A stretch of DNA of 5,899 bases from an uncultured Lachnospiraceae bacterium (GTDB taxonomy: Bacteria; Bacillota; Clostridia; Lachnospirales; Lachnospiraceae). Each line of letters opens with the position of its first letter. Position 1 is the first letter of the stretch. Both the position numbers and the translations under genes were made by a program. The DNA lies in the NCBI GenBank assembly GCA_958422845.1, contig CATZPU010000081.1, forward strand, positions 1 to 5,899. Reading direction: 5' to 3'. The notes under the pieces were generated by a model that did no database searches, was not told the DNA's origin, and saw nothing but the letters and a program-made list of their open reading frames with translations. This document shows, piece after piece, positions 1 through 5,755 of this stretch.

Positions 1-643
1 CACGCCTCTTATGGCATTGCGTGCAAGCTTTGACCTGCTTGCATCAGGCAAATTGAAAGAAGAGGAATATACGGAATTTCTTTCGTGCTGCCGCGGACAG
101 TTGGGACGCCTTATGGAGCTTACGGACGCTCTTTTGCAGATCTCCAGACTTGAAACGGGGCTGATCGCTCTGCATTTACAGCAAAGTCCGCTTTTTGATA
201 CGATCCTTATGGCGGTCAACCGCATCTACCCGCGGGCGCAGGAGAAAAATATCGAGATTATTTTTGAGGAACCGGACGAAACCGATGCAGACGTTATAGT
301 CTGGCATGATGAGAAGTGGCTGTCGGAGGCTCTGATCAATATTTTGGAGAATGCGGTCAAGTACAGTGACAGCGATTCCAGAATACGCATCTCGCTTTTT
401 TGGATGGCAGCATCTGTGCGCATTGAGATCGAGGATCAGGGGATCGGGATTTCGGCGCAGGAGCGCAATCAGGTGTTTCGACGGTTCTGGCGCGGGCAGG
501 ATGCGCGTGTACAGGCACAAAAAGGACAGGGGATCGGGCTGTATCTGAGCCGCCAGATCATAGAAAAGCATCACGGGACGATCCGCGTTGCTCCGGTCAT
601 ACCGCAGGGAAGCCGCTTTATCGTATCGCTCCCGCTTACCTAG
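1..643 (+). CDS. Sensor histidine kinase, C-terminal part (5' end outside window)
   Basis: This is the cytoplasmic kinase core of a two-component membrane sensor. The reading frame is open to the window edge (first full codon at base 2) and begins Thr-Pro-Leu, which matches the TP of the HExxTP phosphoacceptor motif. The phosphorylated His should therefore lie about four codons upstream, and the ATG at 11 is an internal Met, not the start. The second DHp helix ends near 'ISRLETG'. The ATP-binding domain shows the N box (LINILENAVKYS, Asn codon at 350), G1 box (DQGIGI, from about 434), F box (FRRFWRG) and G2 box (GQGIGLYL, from about 524), so it looks catalytically intact. It ends TAG at 641-643. 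The sensor and membrane part and the expected response regulator gene are outside the window. The ABC transporter genes downstream suggest it belongs to a transporter-linked two-component system, but the stimulus is unknown. Confidence 0.95.
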   Translation, partial: TPLMALRASFDLLASGKLKEEEYTEFLSCCRGQLGRLMELTDALLQISRLETGLIALHLQQSPLFDTILMAVNRIYPRAQEKNIEIIFEEPDETDADVIVWHDEKWLSEALINILENAVKYSDSDSRIRISLFWMAASVRIEIEDQGIGISAQERNQVFRRFWRGQDARVQAQKGQGIGLYLSRQIIEKHHGTIRVAPVIPQGSRFIVSLPLT

Positions 644-648
644 TGCAG

Positions 649-719
649 CGTTTCTTTGTCTAAAGTCTTACAGAAATGTAAGGCTTTTTTCTTTTTTGGA
701 AAGAATGCAGAAAGAAACG
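649..719. repeat. 9-bp inverted repeat framing the hairpin
   Basis: CGTTTCTTT at 649-657 and AAAGAAACG at 711-719 are perfect reverse complements and enclose the terminator-like hairpin almost symmetrically. They could pair in a read-through RNA or be two copies of a protein site. Because the arms are low-complexity and purine/pyrimidine-biased, chance is a real alternative. Confidence 0.45.
662..697 (+). terminator. Hairpin plus T-tract after the kinase gene; may double as an operator
   Basis: A 9-bp stem (664-672 with 677-685, one G-U pair) closes a GAAA tetraloop. It is followed by two runs of T broken by one C (685-690 and 692-697), the form of a Rho-independent terminator. A-T pairs at the base can lengthen the stem to about 11 bp. 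It lies 20 bases after the kinase stop codon and just upstream of the ABC transporter promoter, so it would separate the regulatory and transporter transcripts. Its core CTTACA-GAAA-TGTAAG is also a perfect DNA dyad and could be a binding site for the partner response regulator. Confidence 0.75.
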
Positions 720-721
720 TC

Positions 722-730
722 TGTTAGAAT
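722..730 (+). promoter_or_regulatory. Extended -10 promoter of the ABC transporter operon
   Basis: TGTTAGAAT gives a TGn extension (722-724) and a -10 hexamer TAGAAT (725-730) with five of six consensus matches. The place for a -35 with a 17-bp spacer (702-707, AGAATG) is poor. That fits a promoter needing an activator, plausibly the response regulator of the upstream two-component system. The start of transcription would be near 737, about 28 bases before the ATPase start codon. Confidence 0.6.
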
Positions 731-750
731 AAAGCATAAAGAAAAGGCAG

Positions 751-756
751 AAAGGG
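751..756 (+). promoter_or_regulatory. Shine-Dalgarno site that fixes the ABC ATPase start
   Basis: AAAGGG ends 8 bases before the ATG at 765. The reading frame is open back to 588, but that stretch encodes no ABC sequence and contains the hairpin and promoter, so the longer start is rejected. Confidence 0.8.
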
Positions 757-764
757 ATGACTTT

Positions 765-1436
765 ATGGGAGTAATATTAAAAACAAAGGAGCTGTGCAAG
801 TTTTACGGGACGGGCGCACAGCAGGTAAAAGCAGTCGATCATGTAGATCTTGAGATCGAGAAGGGGGAATTTGCCGCGATCGTGGGAAAGAGCGGATCGG
901 GAAAATCGACGCTGCTGCACATGATGGGAGGGCTTGACAGACCGACGTCAGGGCAGGTGTGTATCAGGGATGTGGATATTTACAAGCCCTCAGAGAATGC
1001 GCTCGCCGTATTCAGACGCAGGAAGATAGGCTTCGTATTTCAGGCATACAATCTCATATCCTCGATCAACGTATGGGAGAATATCGTACTGCCGCTCGGA
1101 CTTGATAAAAAGAAGGTCGATGAGGCGTACGTCAACGAGCTGATCGATATTCTGGGGCTTCGCGACAGGCTTCATCACCTGCCGCATGCGCTCTCAGGGG
1201 GACAGCAGCAGAGGGTGGCGATCGCGCGTGCGCTTGTGACGCATCCTGATATTGTCTTTGCGGACGAGCCGACAGGAAATCTTGATTCGCGCACGGGCGA
1301 TGAGGTGATTACGCTGCTGAAAGCTTCGGCGCAGAGGTTTGGGCAGACGCTGGTCATCATTACGCATGATGAGGACATTGCCCAGATGGCTGACCGGATC
1401 ATTCTTCTGGAAGACGGAAAGGTGGTAGCGCCGTGA
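765..1436 (+). CDS. ABC transporter ATP-binding protein, MacB/LolD type
   Basis: This 223-residue protein is the ATPase that drives the FtsX-type permease encoded next to it, on the cytoplasmic face of the membrane. It has every ABC motif: A-loop Tyr14, Walker A GKSGSGKST (41-49), Q-loop Gln93 in FVFQ, signature LSGGQQQR (143-150), Walker B ending in FADEP with Asp167 and catalytic Glu168, D-loop NLDS (172-175) and H-loop His201. The length and the LSGGQQQRVAIARAL signature are typical of the LolD/MacB/BceA group, which couple to permeases with large outer loops and often do not move substrate through a channel. The start at 765 has a good ribosome site. The stop overlaps the permease GTG by four bases, indicating translational coupling. 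The substrate is not determined; antimicrobial peptides, lipoproteins and envelope signals are all known for the family. Confidence 0.95.
   Translation: MGVILKTKELCKFYGTGAQQVKAVDHVDLEIEKGEFAAIVGKSGSGKSTLLHMMGGLDRPTSGQVCIRDVDIYKPSENALAVFRRRKIGFVFQAYNLISSINVWENIVLPLGLDKKKVDEAYVNELIDILGLRDRLHHLPHALSGGQQQRVAIARALVTHPDIVFADEPTGNLDSRTGDEVITLLKASAQRFGQTLVIITHDEDIAQMADRIILLEDGKVVAP
1419..1425 (+). promoter_or_regulatory. Shine-Dalgarno site for the permease GTG start
   Basis: AAGGTGG, one mismatch from AAGGAGG, lies inside the end of the ATPase gene and ends 7 bases before the GTG at 1433. This favours the GTG over the first in-frame ATG at 1469, which has only a weak purine stretch before it. Confidence 0.65.
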
Positions 1437-3928
1437 AAAGAGAAGAAAACAGAAAGCAAAAGCAGATCATGCAGAGTACAACGCCGCAAAAAGGCATGTC
1501 TATTGCAAGACTGGCGCTTTGCAGCAACAGACAAAACAAAACGCGCAGCATACTTGTGACAGTTTCGATCTGTTTTACGATGCTGCTGCTTGTGCTCGTC
1601 TCCTCGTACGGATACGGGCTGATCCGGTCGCAGAAGGTAAATGCCGGACTTTCAAGCGGCTCGCATTACGGATATATCAAAAGAGCGGACGAGGAGATGA
1701 TCGCGCAGATGAAGCTGCGCAGCGAATTTGACAAGATCGGTCTGATGGCGCTCACTGCTTTGACGCAGAATGACGGCGCAATGTATTATGCGGACGATAC
1801 GGCGCTTGCATTTAACAATATGCACAATCGTCTGGCAGAGGGAACGTACCCGAAAGAGGGCAATGAGATCGCAGCAGGCGCAGCTTTTTTAAAAGAATGC
1901 GGCGTATCTGATCCCAAGGTAGGCGATAAAGTGCGTTTGCAGCGCCGTTTTGACATGGAGACGCCTTTTGAAGAAGAGGAGTATACGATCAGCGGACTGG
2001 TAAAGGAAAATGAGGTCGGAACCGGCGTTTACCGTGCAGTATTTCTGTCGAGGGAGTATTTTGAAGATGCCGTGCCGCGTAAAGAGCGGGAGTATAACGC
2101 TTATTTTTCACTGGCTCCGTTTGTACAGATCAATACAGATGACGCTGAGGAGGTGATACAGGATCTTGCGTCCCTTGTCGGCGCAGAGGAAAGAAATGTG
2201 AATGTCAACATGGGATATTTGAAATGGAAGCTTGACGCAGGATATGAGACGATCACCGTCTGCGCGCTGATCATCTTCTGCATCGTGCTGTTTTCTGTTC
2301 TTGTCATCTACAATATCTTTCAGGTGGGGATCGTACAGAAGATTCAGGAGTACGGAAAGATCCGTGCCATCGGCGCTACGAAGCGTCAGATGCGCAGACT
2401 GATATTTTCAGAAGGAATGCTTCTGGCAGCTATTGGGATTCCGGCAGGGCTTGTTCTTGGTACTGTGATCGCATCTGTATCATTTGACTGGCTGATGCAT
2501 CTGGAAAATACGTACCGTCCGGCAGGCTATACTGTCGTCTCGCCGATCTCGCCGACCGTTCTTTTGCTTGCAGCCATGATCTGTTTCCTTACAGTCTGTC
2601 TTGCGCTTCGCCGTCCAATGCGCCTTGCTTCGTCCATTTCGCCTGTGGAAGCGGTACGGTATCAGGAGGGCAGTACGGGAAAGCGTGGGAAAAGCACCAG
2701 AAAGGGAAAGAGGGAAATGCGCGTTTTTGACCTGACGCTTGCAAATCTGGCAGCACAGAAAAAACGTACCGTTATGACGATCGTTACGATGGGGCTTTCG
2801 TGTACGCTCTTTGTCGTGCTCGCCAATCTCGGCGGAAATCTGGACACAGAATACGATGCGAGAAAGCAGGTGGAGTTCGGTGATTTTCAGATCGAGCTCG
2901 ATTATTCCATAGGAGATAAGGCGTATCCGGAAAATAATCTCGACGCGATCCTGAAAAATAATCCGCTCGATCAGGAATTACTTGACAAGCTGCGTGATAT
3001 CGACGGCGTTGTACAGGCAGACACACAACGTATCCTTTGCGCACAGCTTCTCGATGAAAACGGACAGGCATCCGAAAAATCATATTCTGTCCTCGTTTTA
3101 GACCGTGAAACTTTCGAAAAGGAGCTGGGGGAAGGCGGAGGAGAAGGAGAGTTTTCCTACGACAGTGTCGCACAGAATTCCGAGATCGTCTGGGGAGCGC
3201 GCTATTTTATGGAAGAGGAAGGAGTCGCACAAGGGGATATCAAAAAGCTTCTTCTGACGAACGGAACGCAGGAGAAGGTACTCGATGCACAGGTGTCCGG
3301 TTCTTTCGGAATGGCTTCGGCGGACTGGGTGATGACGGAGGATACGTACCGGTCGCTTGGTTTTGCAGGCGATCCCGTATATAAGGTATGGATCACGTGT
3401 GAACGCGGAACGGAATCGTCTGTGGAAGCGCAGATCAAAACGCTTCTTGAAAATAAAGAGCATCTTGAGATAAAGACATACGCGGACGTACTTTCTACAT
3501 CTAAGACGGCAGTAGGTATAATGAAGCTGTTTTTCTACGTGCTGAGCGGTATGATCGCGGTGATCAGCTTCCTGAATATGGCGAACACGCTTGTCGTCAG
3601 CGCTGTGACACGCAGGCAGGAGTTTGGGATGATGCAGGCGATCGGCATGACAAATGCGCAGCTAAACGCAAGCCTGCAGGGAGAGGGACTGCTCTTTACC
3701 GTCGGAACAGTAGCTGTATCCATGCTTGTCGGTATTCCGTGCGGCTACGGACTGTTCCGGTACGGAAAGGCGGATCAGATGTTCGGGCTCAATCAGTATC
3801 ACCTTCCGGTGCGTGAGCTTTTTGTGATGGTCGCATTTCTGGCGTTGTTCCAGACTGTCCTGTCTTTCGTGCTGACGCGCAGCGTAAAACGGGAATCCGT
3901 GATCGAACGTATCCGGTATCACGGATAA
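1433..3928 (+). CDS. Two-domain FtsX-family ABC transporter permease
   Basis: This 831-residue membrane protein is the permease partner of the preceding ATPase. It is a tandem duplication of the FtsX/MacB unit with eight likely membrane helices, at about residues 38-60, 273-298, 327-350, 372-392, 447-468, 697-720, 752-776 and 795-815. A large outer domain follows the first helix of each half (about 61-272 and 469-696). Each half has the conserved cytoplasmic coupling segment after its second helix: EYGKIRAIGATKRQM (306-320) and RRQEFGMMQAIGMT (727-740). A basic linker (about 412-430) joins the halves. The second outer domain has a Gly/Glu-rich loop near 566-574. The 4+4 layout differs from the ten-helix BceB type and is closer to general SalY/YtrF/LolC-like permeases. 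Translation probably starts at GTG 1433 and overlaps the ATPase stop by four bases. The 3' end overlaps the convergent luxS gene by 10 bp. The substrate is unknown. Confidence 0.93.
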   Translation: MKREENRKQKQIMQSTTPQKGMSIARLALCSNRQNKTRSILVTVSICFTMLLLVLVSSYGYGLIRSQKVNAGLSSGSHYGYIKRADEEMIAQMKLRSEFDKIGLMALTALTQNDGAMYYADDTALAFNNMHNRLAEGTYPKEGNEIAAGAAFLKECGVSDPKVGDKVRLQRRFDMETPFEEEEYTISGLVKENEVGTGVYRAVFLSREYFEDAVPRKEREYNAYFSLAPFVQINTDDAEEVIQDLASLVGAEERNVNVNMGYLKWKLDAGYETITVCALIIFCIVLFSVLVIYNIFQVGIVQKIQEYGKIRAIGATKRQMRRLIFSEGMLLAAIGIPAGLVLGTVIASVSFDWLMHLENTYRPAGYTVVSPISPTVLLLAAMICFLTVCLALRRPMRLASSISPVEAVRYQEGSTGKRGKSTRKGKREMRVFDLTLANLAAQKKRTVMTIVTMGLSCTLFVVLANLGGNLDTEYDARKQVEFGDFQIELDYSIGDKAYPENNLDAILKNNPLDQELLDKLRDIDGVVQADTQRILCAQLLDENGQASEKSYSVLVLDRETFEKELGEGGGEGEFSYDSVAQNSEIVWGARYFMEEEGVAQGDIKKLLLTNGTQEKVLDAQVSGSFGMASADWVMTEDTYRSLGFAGDPVYKVWITCERGTESSVEAQIKTLLENKEHLEIKTYADVLSTSKTAVGIMKLFFYVLSGMIAVISFLNMANTLVVSAVTRRQEFGMMQAIGMTNAQLNASLQGEGLLFTVGTVAVSMLVGIPCGYGLFRYGKADQMFGLNQYHLPVRELFVMVAFLALFQTVLSFVLTRSVKRESVIERIRYHG
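3910..3927. other. Small hairpin at the permease/luxS 3' overlap
   Basis: TATCCG (3910-3915) and CGGATA (3922-3927) form a 6-bp stem with a 6-base loop, spanning both convergent stop codons. There is no T-tract on either side, so this is not a standard intrinsic terminator. It could be a weak pause or 3'-end stabilising structure for both messages. Confidence 0.4.
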
Positions 3929-4395
3929 ACAAGATGCTCCTGCGTAATATCCGTCAGCACCTCGCGCAGATATTTCTCCGCCAAATAATTTGCCATCGGC
4001 AGATTCATATCGAGGTAGTTGCCGCAGTCCTTTGCACTGGCGCCCGGTACTTCCTCGTGGAAGTCGCGGATAAAGGCAAACATCTCCTGCATCAGAGGAA
4101 CGATGTCCTTTGACTCGTAATCTCCGGCAAGCAGGAGATAGAAGCCGGTGCGGCAGCCCATCGGTCCGAAGTATACGGTCTTGTCGCCGTACTGCGCATG
4201 ATTTCTTAAAAAGGTGGCTGCAAGATGCTCGATCGTATGCATCTCTGCCGTGTTCATAACAGGCTCGCCGTTCGGTTTTGTCATGCGGATATCAAATGTT
4301 GTGATAGTTTCATTTCCAACGTGATCTTTACGTGAAACGTAAAGTCCCGGAAGAAGTTTAATATGGTCGATCGTAAAGCTTGCTATTTTTTTCAT
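3919..4395 (-). CDS. luxS: S-ribosylhomocysteine lyase (autoinducer-2 synthesis)
   Basis: LuxS is a cytosolic metalloenzyme that cleaves S-ribosylhomocysteine to homocysteine and DPD, the precursor of autoinducer-2, as part of the activated methyl cycle. The 158-residue length is normal for the family. The metal site is complete: His53 and His57 in HTIEH, and Cys124 in KDCGNY. Catalytic Glu56 and Cys81 (in GCRTG) are present, as is the substrate-binding region around FDIRMTKPNGE (34-44). The start is the ATG at 4393-4395 read on the minus strand, preceded by GAAAGGA (4406-4412) at good spacing. The gene stands alone: no pfs/mtnN or methionine-cycle gene is adjacent. It runs towards the ABC permease and overlaps its last codons by 10 bp. 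Expression probably comes from the promoter at 4488-4516. It looks fully functional. Confidence 0.98.
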   Translation of the reverse strand: MKKIASFTIDHIKLLPGLYVSRKDHVGNETITTFDIRMTKPNGEPVMNTAEMHTIEHLAATFLRNHAQYGDKTVYFGPMGCRTGFYLLLAGDYESKDIVPLMQEMFAFIRDFHEEVPGASAKDCGNYLDMNLPMANYLAEKYLREVLTDITQEHLVYP

Positions 4396-4397
4396 CT

Positions 4398-4445
4398 GTG
4401 ATACGTCCTTTCTATTTTTTAATAATCTGTGTATCTAAGTGATAC
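4398..4445 (-). repeat. Repeated GTATC/GATAC elements in the luxS leader
   Basis: GTGATAC occurs at 4398-4404 and again at 4439-4445 (41 bp apart). ATCTGTG occurs at 4394-4400 and 4425-4431. Between the first pair lies the complementary GTATC at 4431-4435. In luxS mRNA the central GATAC could pair either with the upstream copy (5-base loop) or with the copy just before the start codon, enclosing the ribosome site. Each stem is only 5 bp, so any regulatory role is tentative. Confidence 0.3.
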
Positions 4446-4483
4446 TTTTTGTGCTGTCGAAAAGTTCTCATTAGCTGCATTAC

Positions 4484-4495
4484 GTTAATTTTAAC
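4484..4495. repeat. Palindrome GTTAA-TT-TTAAC over the luxS -10 element
   Basis: This perfect 12-bp dyad (5-bp arms, 2-bp centre) covers the whole predicted luxS -10 hexamer. A repressor bound here would block luxS transcription directly. It is short and AT-rich, so it may only reflect promoter composition. Confidence 0.35.
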
Positions 4496-4516
4496 AGATT
4501 GCGCCGCGGGATACAA
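4488..4516 (-). promoter_or_regulatory. luxS promoter (extended -10)
   Basis: Read on the minus strand, a -35 TTGTAT (4511-4516; only the TTG half fits well) is followed by a 17-bp spacer and a -10 TAAAAT (4488-4493), preceded by TGn. The start of transcription would be near 4481, giving a leader of about 85 bases before the luxS ATG. The strong extended -10 offsets the weak -35. Confidence 0.6.
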
Positions 4517-4518
4517 CC

Positions 4519-4547
4519 TTGACTTTGCCATATGGAAATGATAAAAT
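4519..4547 (+). promoter_or_regulatory. trpS promoter (near-consensus sigma-A type)
   Basis: TTGACT (4519-4524, five of six) is followed by exactly 17 bp and then TAAAAT (4542-4547, five of six) with a TGn extension (4539-4541). Transcription would start near 4554, leaving a leader of about 85 bases. The -35 hexamer is 2 bp from the -35 of the divergent luxS promoter. The TTG of this -35 is also the first base of a longer possible trpS reading frame, which is evidence against that longer start. Confidence 0.75.
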
Positions 4548-4624
4548 TAGTGAGAAAATTGCCAAAAGAAGCGGAAGCAGGAGTGTCAAAGAAGAGAGGG
4601 CATTTTTGTATAAGCTGCGGCATT

Positions 4625-4631
4625 GGGAGGA
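4625..4631 (+). promoter_or_regulatory. Shine-Dalgarno site that fixes the trpS start
   Basis: GGGAGGA ends 7 bases before the ATG at 4639. The protein starting there begins MIGDKKVLFSGMQATG, the usual N terminus of bacterial TrpRS. Confidence 0.85.
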
Positions 4632-4638
4632 AGACAGT

Positions 4639-5643
4639 ATGATAGGCGATAAAAAAGTCCTGTTCAGCGGTATGCAGGCAACGGGAAATCTTACACTTGG
4701 AAATTATCTTGGCGCACTGAAAAACTGGGTGACGCTTAGTGATGAATATGAGTGCTTTTATTCAGTAGTAGACATGCATTCGATTACGGTGCGTCAGGAT
4801 CCGGCGACGCTGCGCAAGCGTGCGCGCGCACTGCTGACGCTGTATATTGCAGCCGGACTCGATCCGGAAAAGAACTGCATCTATTATCAGTCTCACGTAT
4901 CCGGTCACGCGGAGCTTTCCTGGATACTGAACTGCTTTACGTATATGGGCGAGCTCAACCGTATGACGCAGTTCAAGGACAAGGCGTCCAAGCATGCGGA
5001 CAACATTAACGCAGGTCTGTTTACGTATCCGGTGCTGATGGCGGCTGATATTCTGCTTTATCAGGCGGACGTCGTTCCGGTCGGTATCGACCAGATGCAG
5101 CATCTGGAGCTGACGAGAGATATTGCACAGCGCTTTAATGCGATCTATGGAGACGTATTTACAATTCCGGAGGCGTATATCGGCAAGTCGGGTGCGAAGA
5201 TCATGAGCCTTCAGGAGCCGACAAAGAAGATGAGCAAATCCGACGAAAATCCGAACGGAAGCATCTATCTGATGGACGATCCTGATACGATCCGCAGAAA
5301 GTGCAAGCGCGCCGTGACAGATTCTCTCGGCGAGATCCGTTACAGTGAGGAGCAGCCGGGACTGCACAATCTGATCGACATTTACTGCGCTTGTCAGAAC
5401 AAGACGCCGGACGAAGTCGTAAAGGAGTTTTCCGGATGCGGCTACGGTCAGTTCAAGGAAGCAGTCGGCGAGGCAGTCGTAGCGATCCTTGAGCCGCTTC
5501 AGAAGCGTGTGGCAGAGCTTGAAAAGGATAAAGGCTATATCGACAGCGTGATCAAGAACAACGCAGAGAAAGCAAACTACTTTGCACAGAAGACGCTGCG
5601 CAAGGTACAGAAGAAAGTAGGATTTCCTGAGAGAATACGCTGA
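4639..5643 (+). CDS. trpS: Tryptophanyl-tRNA synthetase
   Basis: TrpRS is the class I aminoacyl-tRNA synthetase that attaches tryptophan to its tRNA in the cytosol. The 334-residue length is that of standard bacterial TrpRS. The Rossmann-fold signatures are present: the HIGH-equivalent TLGN (residues 19-22), after the GMQATG strand, and an intact KMSKS loop (197-201). The conserved segment YPVLMAADILLYQADVVPVG and the following DQMQHLELTRDIA (130-163) form the tryptophan and ATP pocket. The C-terminal helical part (about 205-334) would read the anticodon. An open frame continues 40 codons upstream to TTG 4519, but that stretch contains the promoter and is unlike TrpRS, so ATG 4639 is chosen. 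No T-box element, common before Firmicute trpS genes, is visible in the leader. The gene diverges from luxS and ends at its own terminator, so it appears monocistronic. Confidence 0.98.
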   Translation: MIGDKKVLFSGMQATGNLTLGNYLGALKNWVTLSDEYECFYSVVDMHSITVRQDPATLRKRARALLTLYIAAGLDPEKNCIYYQSHVSGHAELSWILNCFTYMGELNRMTQFKDKASKHADNINAGLFTYPVLMAADILLYQADVVPVGIDQMQHLELTRDIAQRFNAIYGDVFTIPEAYIGKSGAKIMSLQEPTKKMSKSDENPNGSIYLMDDPDTIRRKCKRAVTDSLGEIRYSEEQPGLHNLIDIYCACQNKTPDEVVKEFSGCGYGQFKEAVGEAVVAILEPLQKRVAELEKDKGYIDSVIKNNAEKANYFAQKTLRKVQKKVGFPERIR

Positions 5644-5663
5644 GAGGAAAGTCTGCGGGTTGA

Positions 5664-5692
5664 CAGCCGGCTCAAAGCATACGGGCAGCCGG
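5664..5692. repeat. Inverted repeat after trpS, also a CAGCCGG direct repeat
   Basis: CCGGCT (5667-5672) and AGCCGG (5687-5692) are perfect inverted arms around a 14-base loop. Because CCGG is itself palindromic, CAGCCGG also appears twice in direct orientation (5664-5670 and 5686-5692). No T-tract follows, so it is not a terminator by itself. It may give extra 3'-end structure to trpS mRNA. Confidence 0.4.
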
Positions 5693-5709
5693 ACACAAAA
5701 TGACGGGAG

Positions 5710-5755
5710 AAACACTGCAAGATGGAAATGAGGAGTTCCGTTTTGCAGTGTTTTT
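5710..5755 (+). terminator. Rho-independent terminator of trpS
   Basis: An 11-bp stem pairs 5710-5720 with 5743-5753 around the core ACACTGCAA/TTGCAGTGT. A further 4-bp inner stem, GGAA (5724-5727) with TTCC (5736-5739), continues the arm. The stem runs into a T-tract ending at 5755. On the minus strand the structure is followed only by TTT and then C-rich sequence, so it should work mainly for trpS. Its T-tract overlaps the stop codon of the convergent pseudouridine synthase gene. Confidence 0.88.

Noticed and set aside
588..764. Upstream extension of the ABC ATPase frame by 59 codons
   Set aside because: It overlaps the kinase 3' end, the hairpin and the promoter. It does not resemble an ABC N terminus, and the ATG at 765 has a good ribosome site.
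2784..3463. Overlapping minus-strand open frames opposite the permease
   Set aside because: These are shadows of the permease gene. Their sequences are low-quality, Arg/His/Ser-rich and match no family.
4425..4460. Alternative luxS promoter using TCGACA (4455-4460, minus strand)
   Set aside because: The -35 fits five of six, but the candidate -10 hexamers at 16-18 bp spacing match at only about three positions. The extended -10 at 4488-4493 is much better.
4519..4638. TTG-initiated 40-codon N-terminal extension of TrpRS
   Set aside because: The TTG is the start of a near-consensus -35 hexamer with a -10 at 17 bp. There is no ribosome site, and TrpRS homology starts right after the ATG at 4639.
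4532..4642. 36-residue open frame (ATG 4532 to TGA 4642) overlapping the trpS start as a possible leader peptide
   Set aside because: Its start lies upstream of the predicted transcription start and inside the promoter, there is no ribosome site, and it has no Trp codons as an attenuator would need.
5660..5665. Perfect TTGACA -35 hexamer after trpS, suggesting a small RNA ending at the 5710-5755 terminator
   Set aside because: No plausible -10 hexamer lies 15-19 bp downstream, so a small-RNA gene is not supported.
4762..5715. Long minus-strand open frame opposite trpS (317 codons)
   Set aside because: It is the antisense shadow of trpS, has no recognisable domain, and the plus-strand protein is certain.
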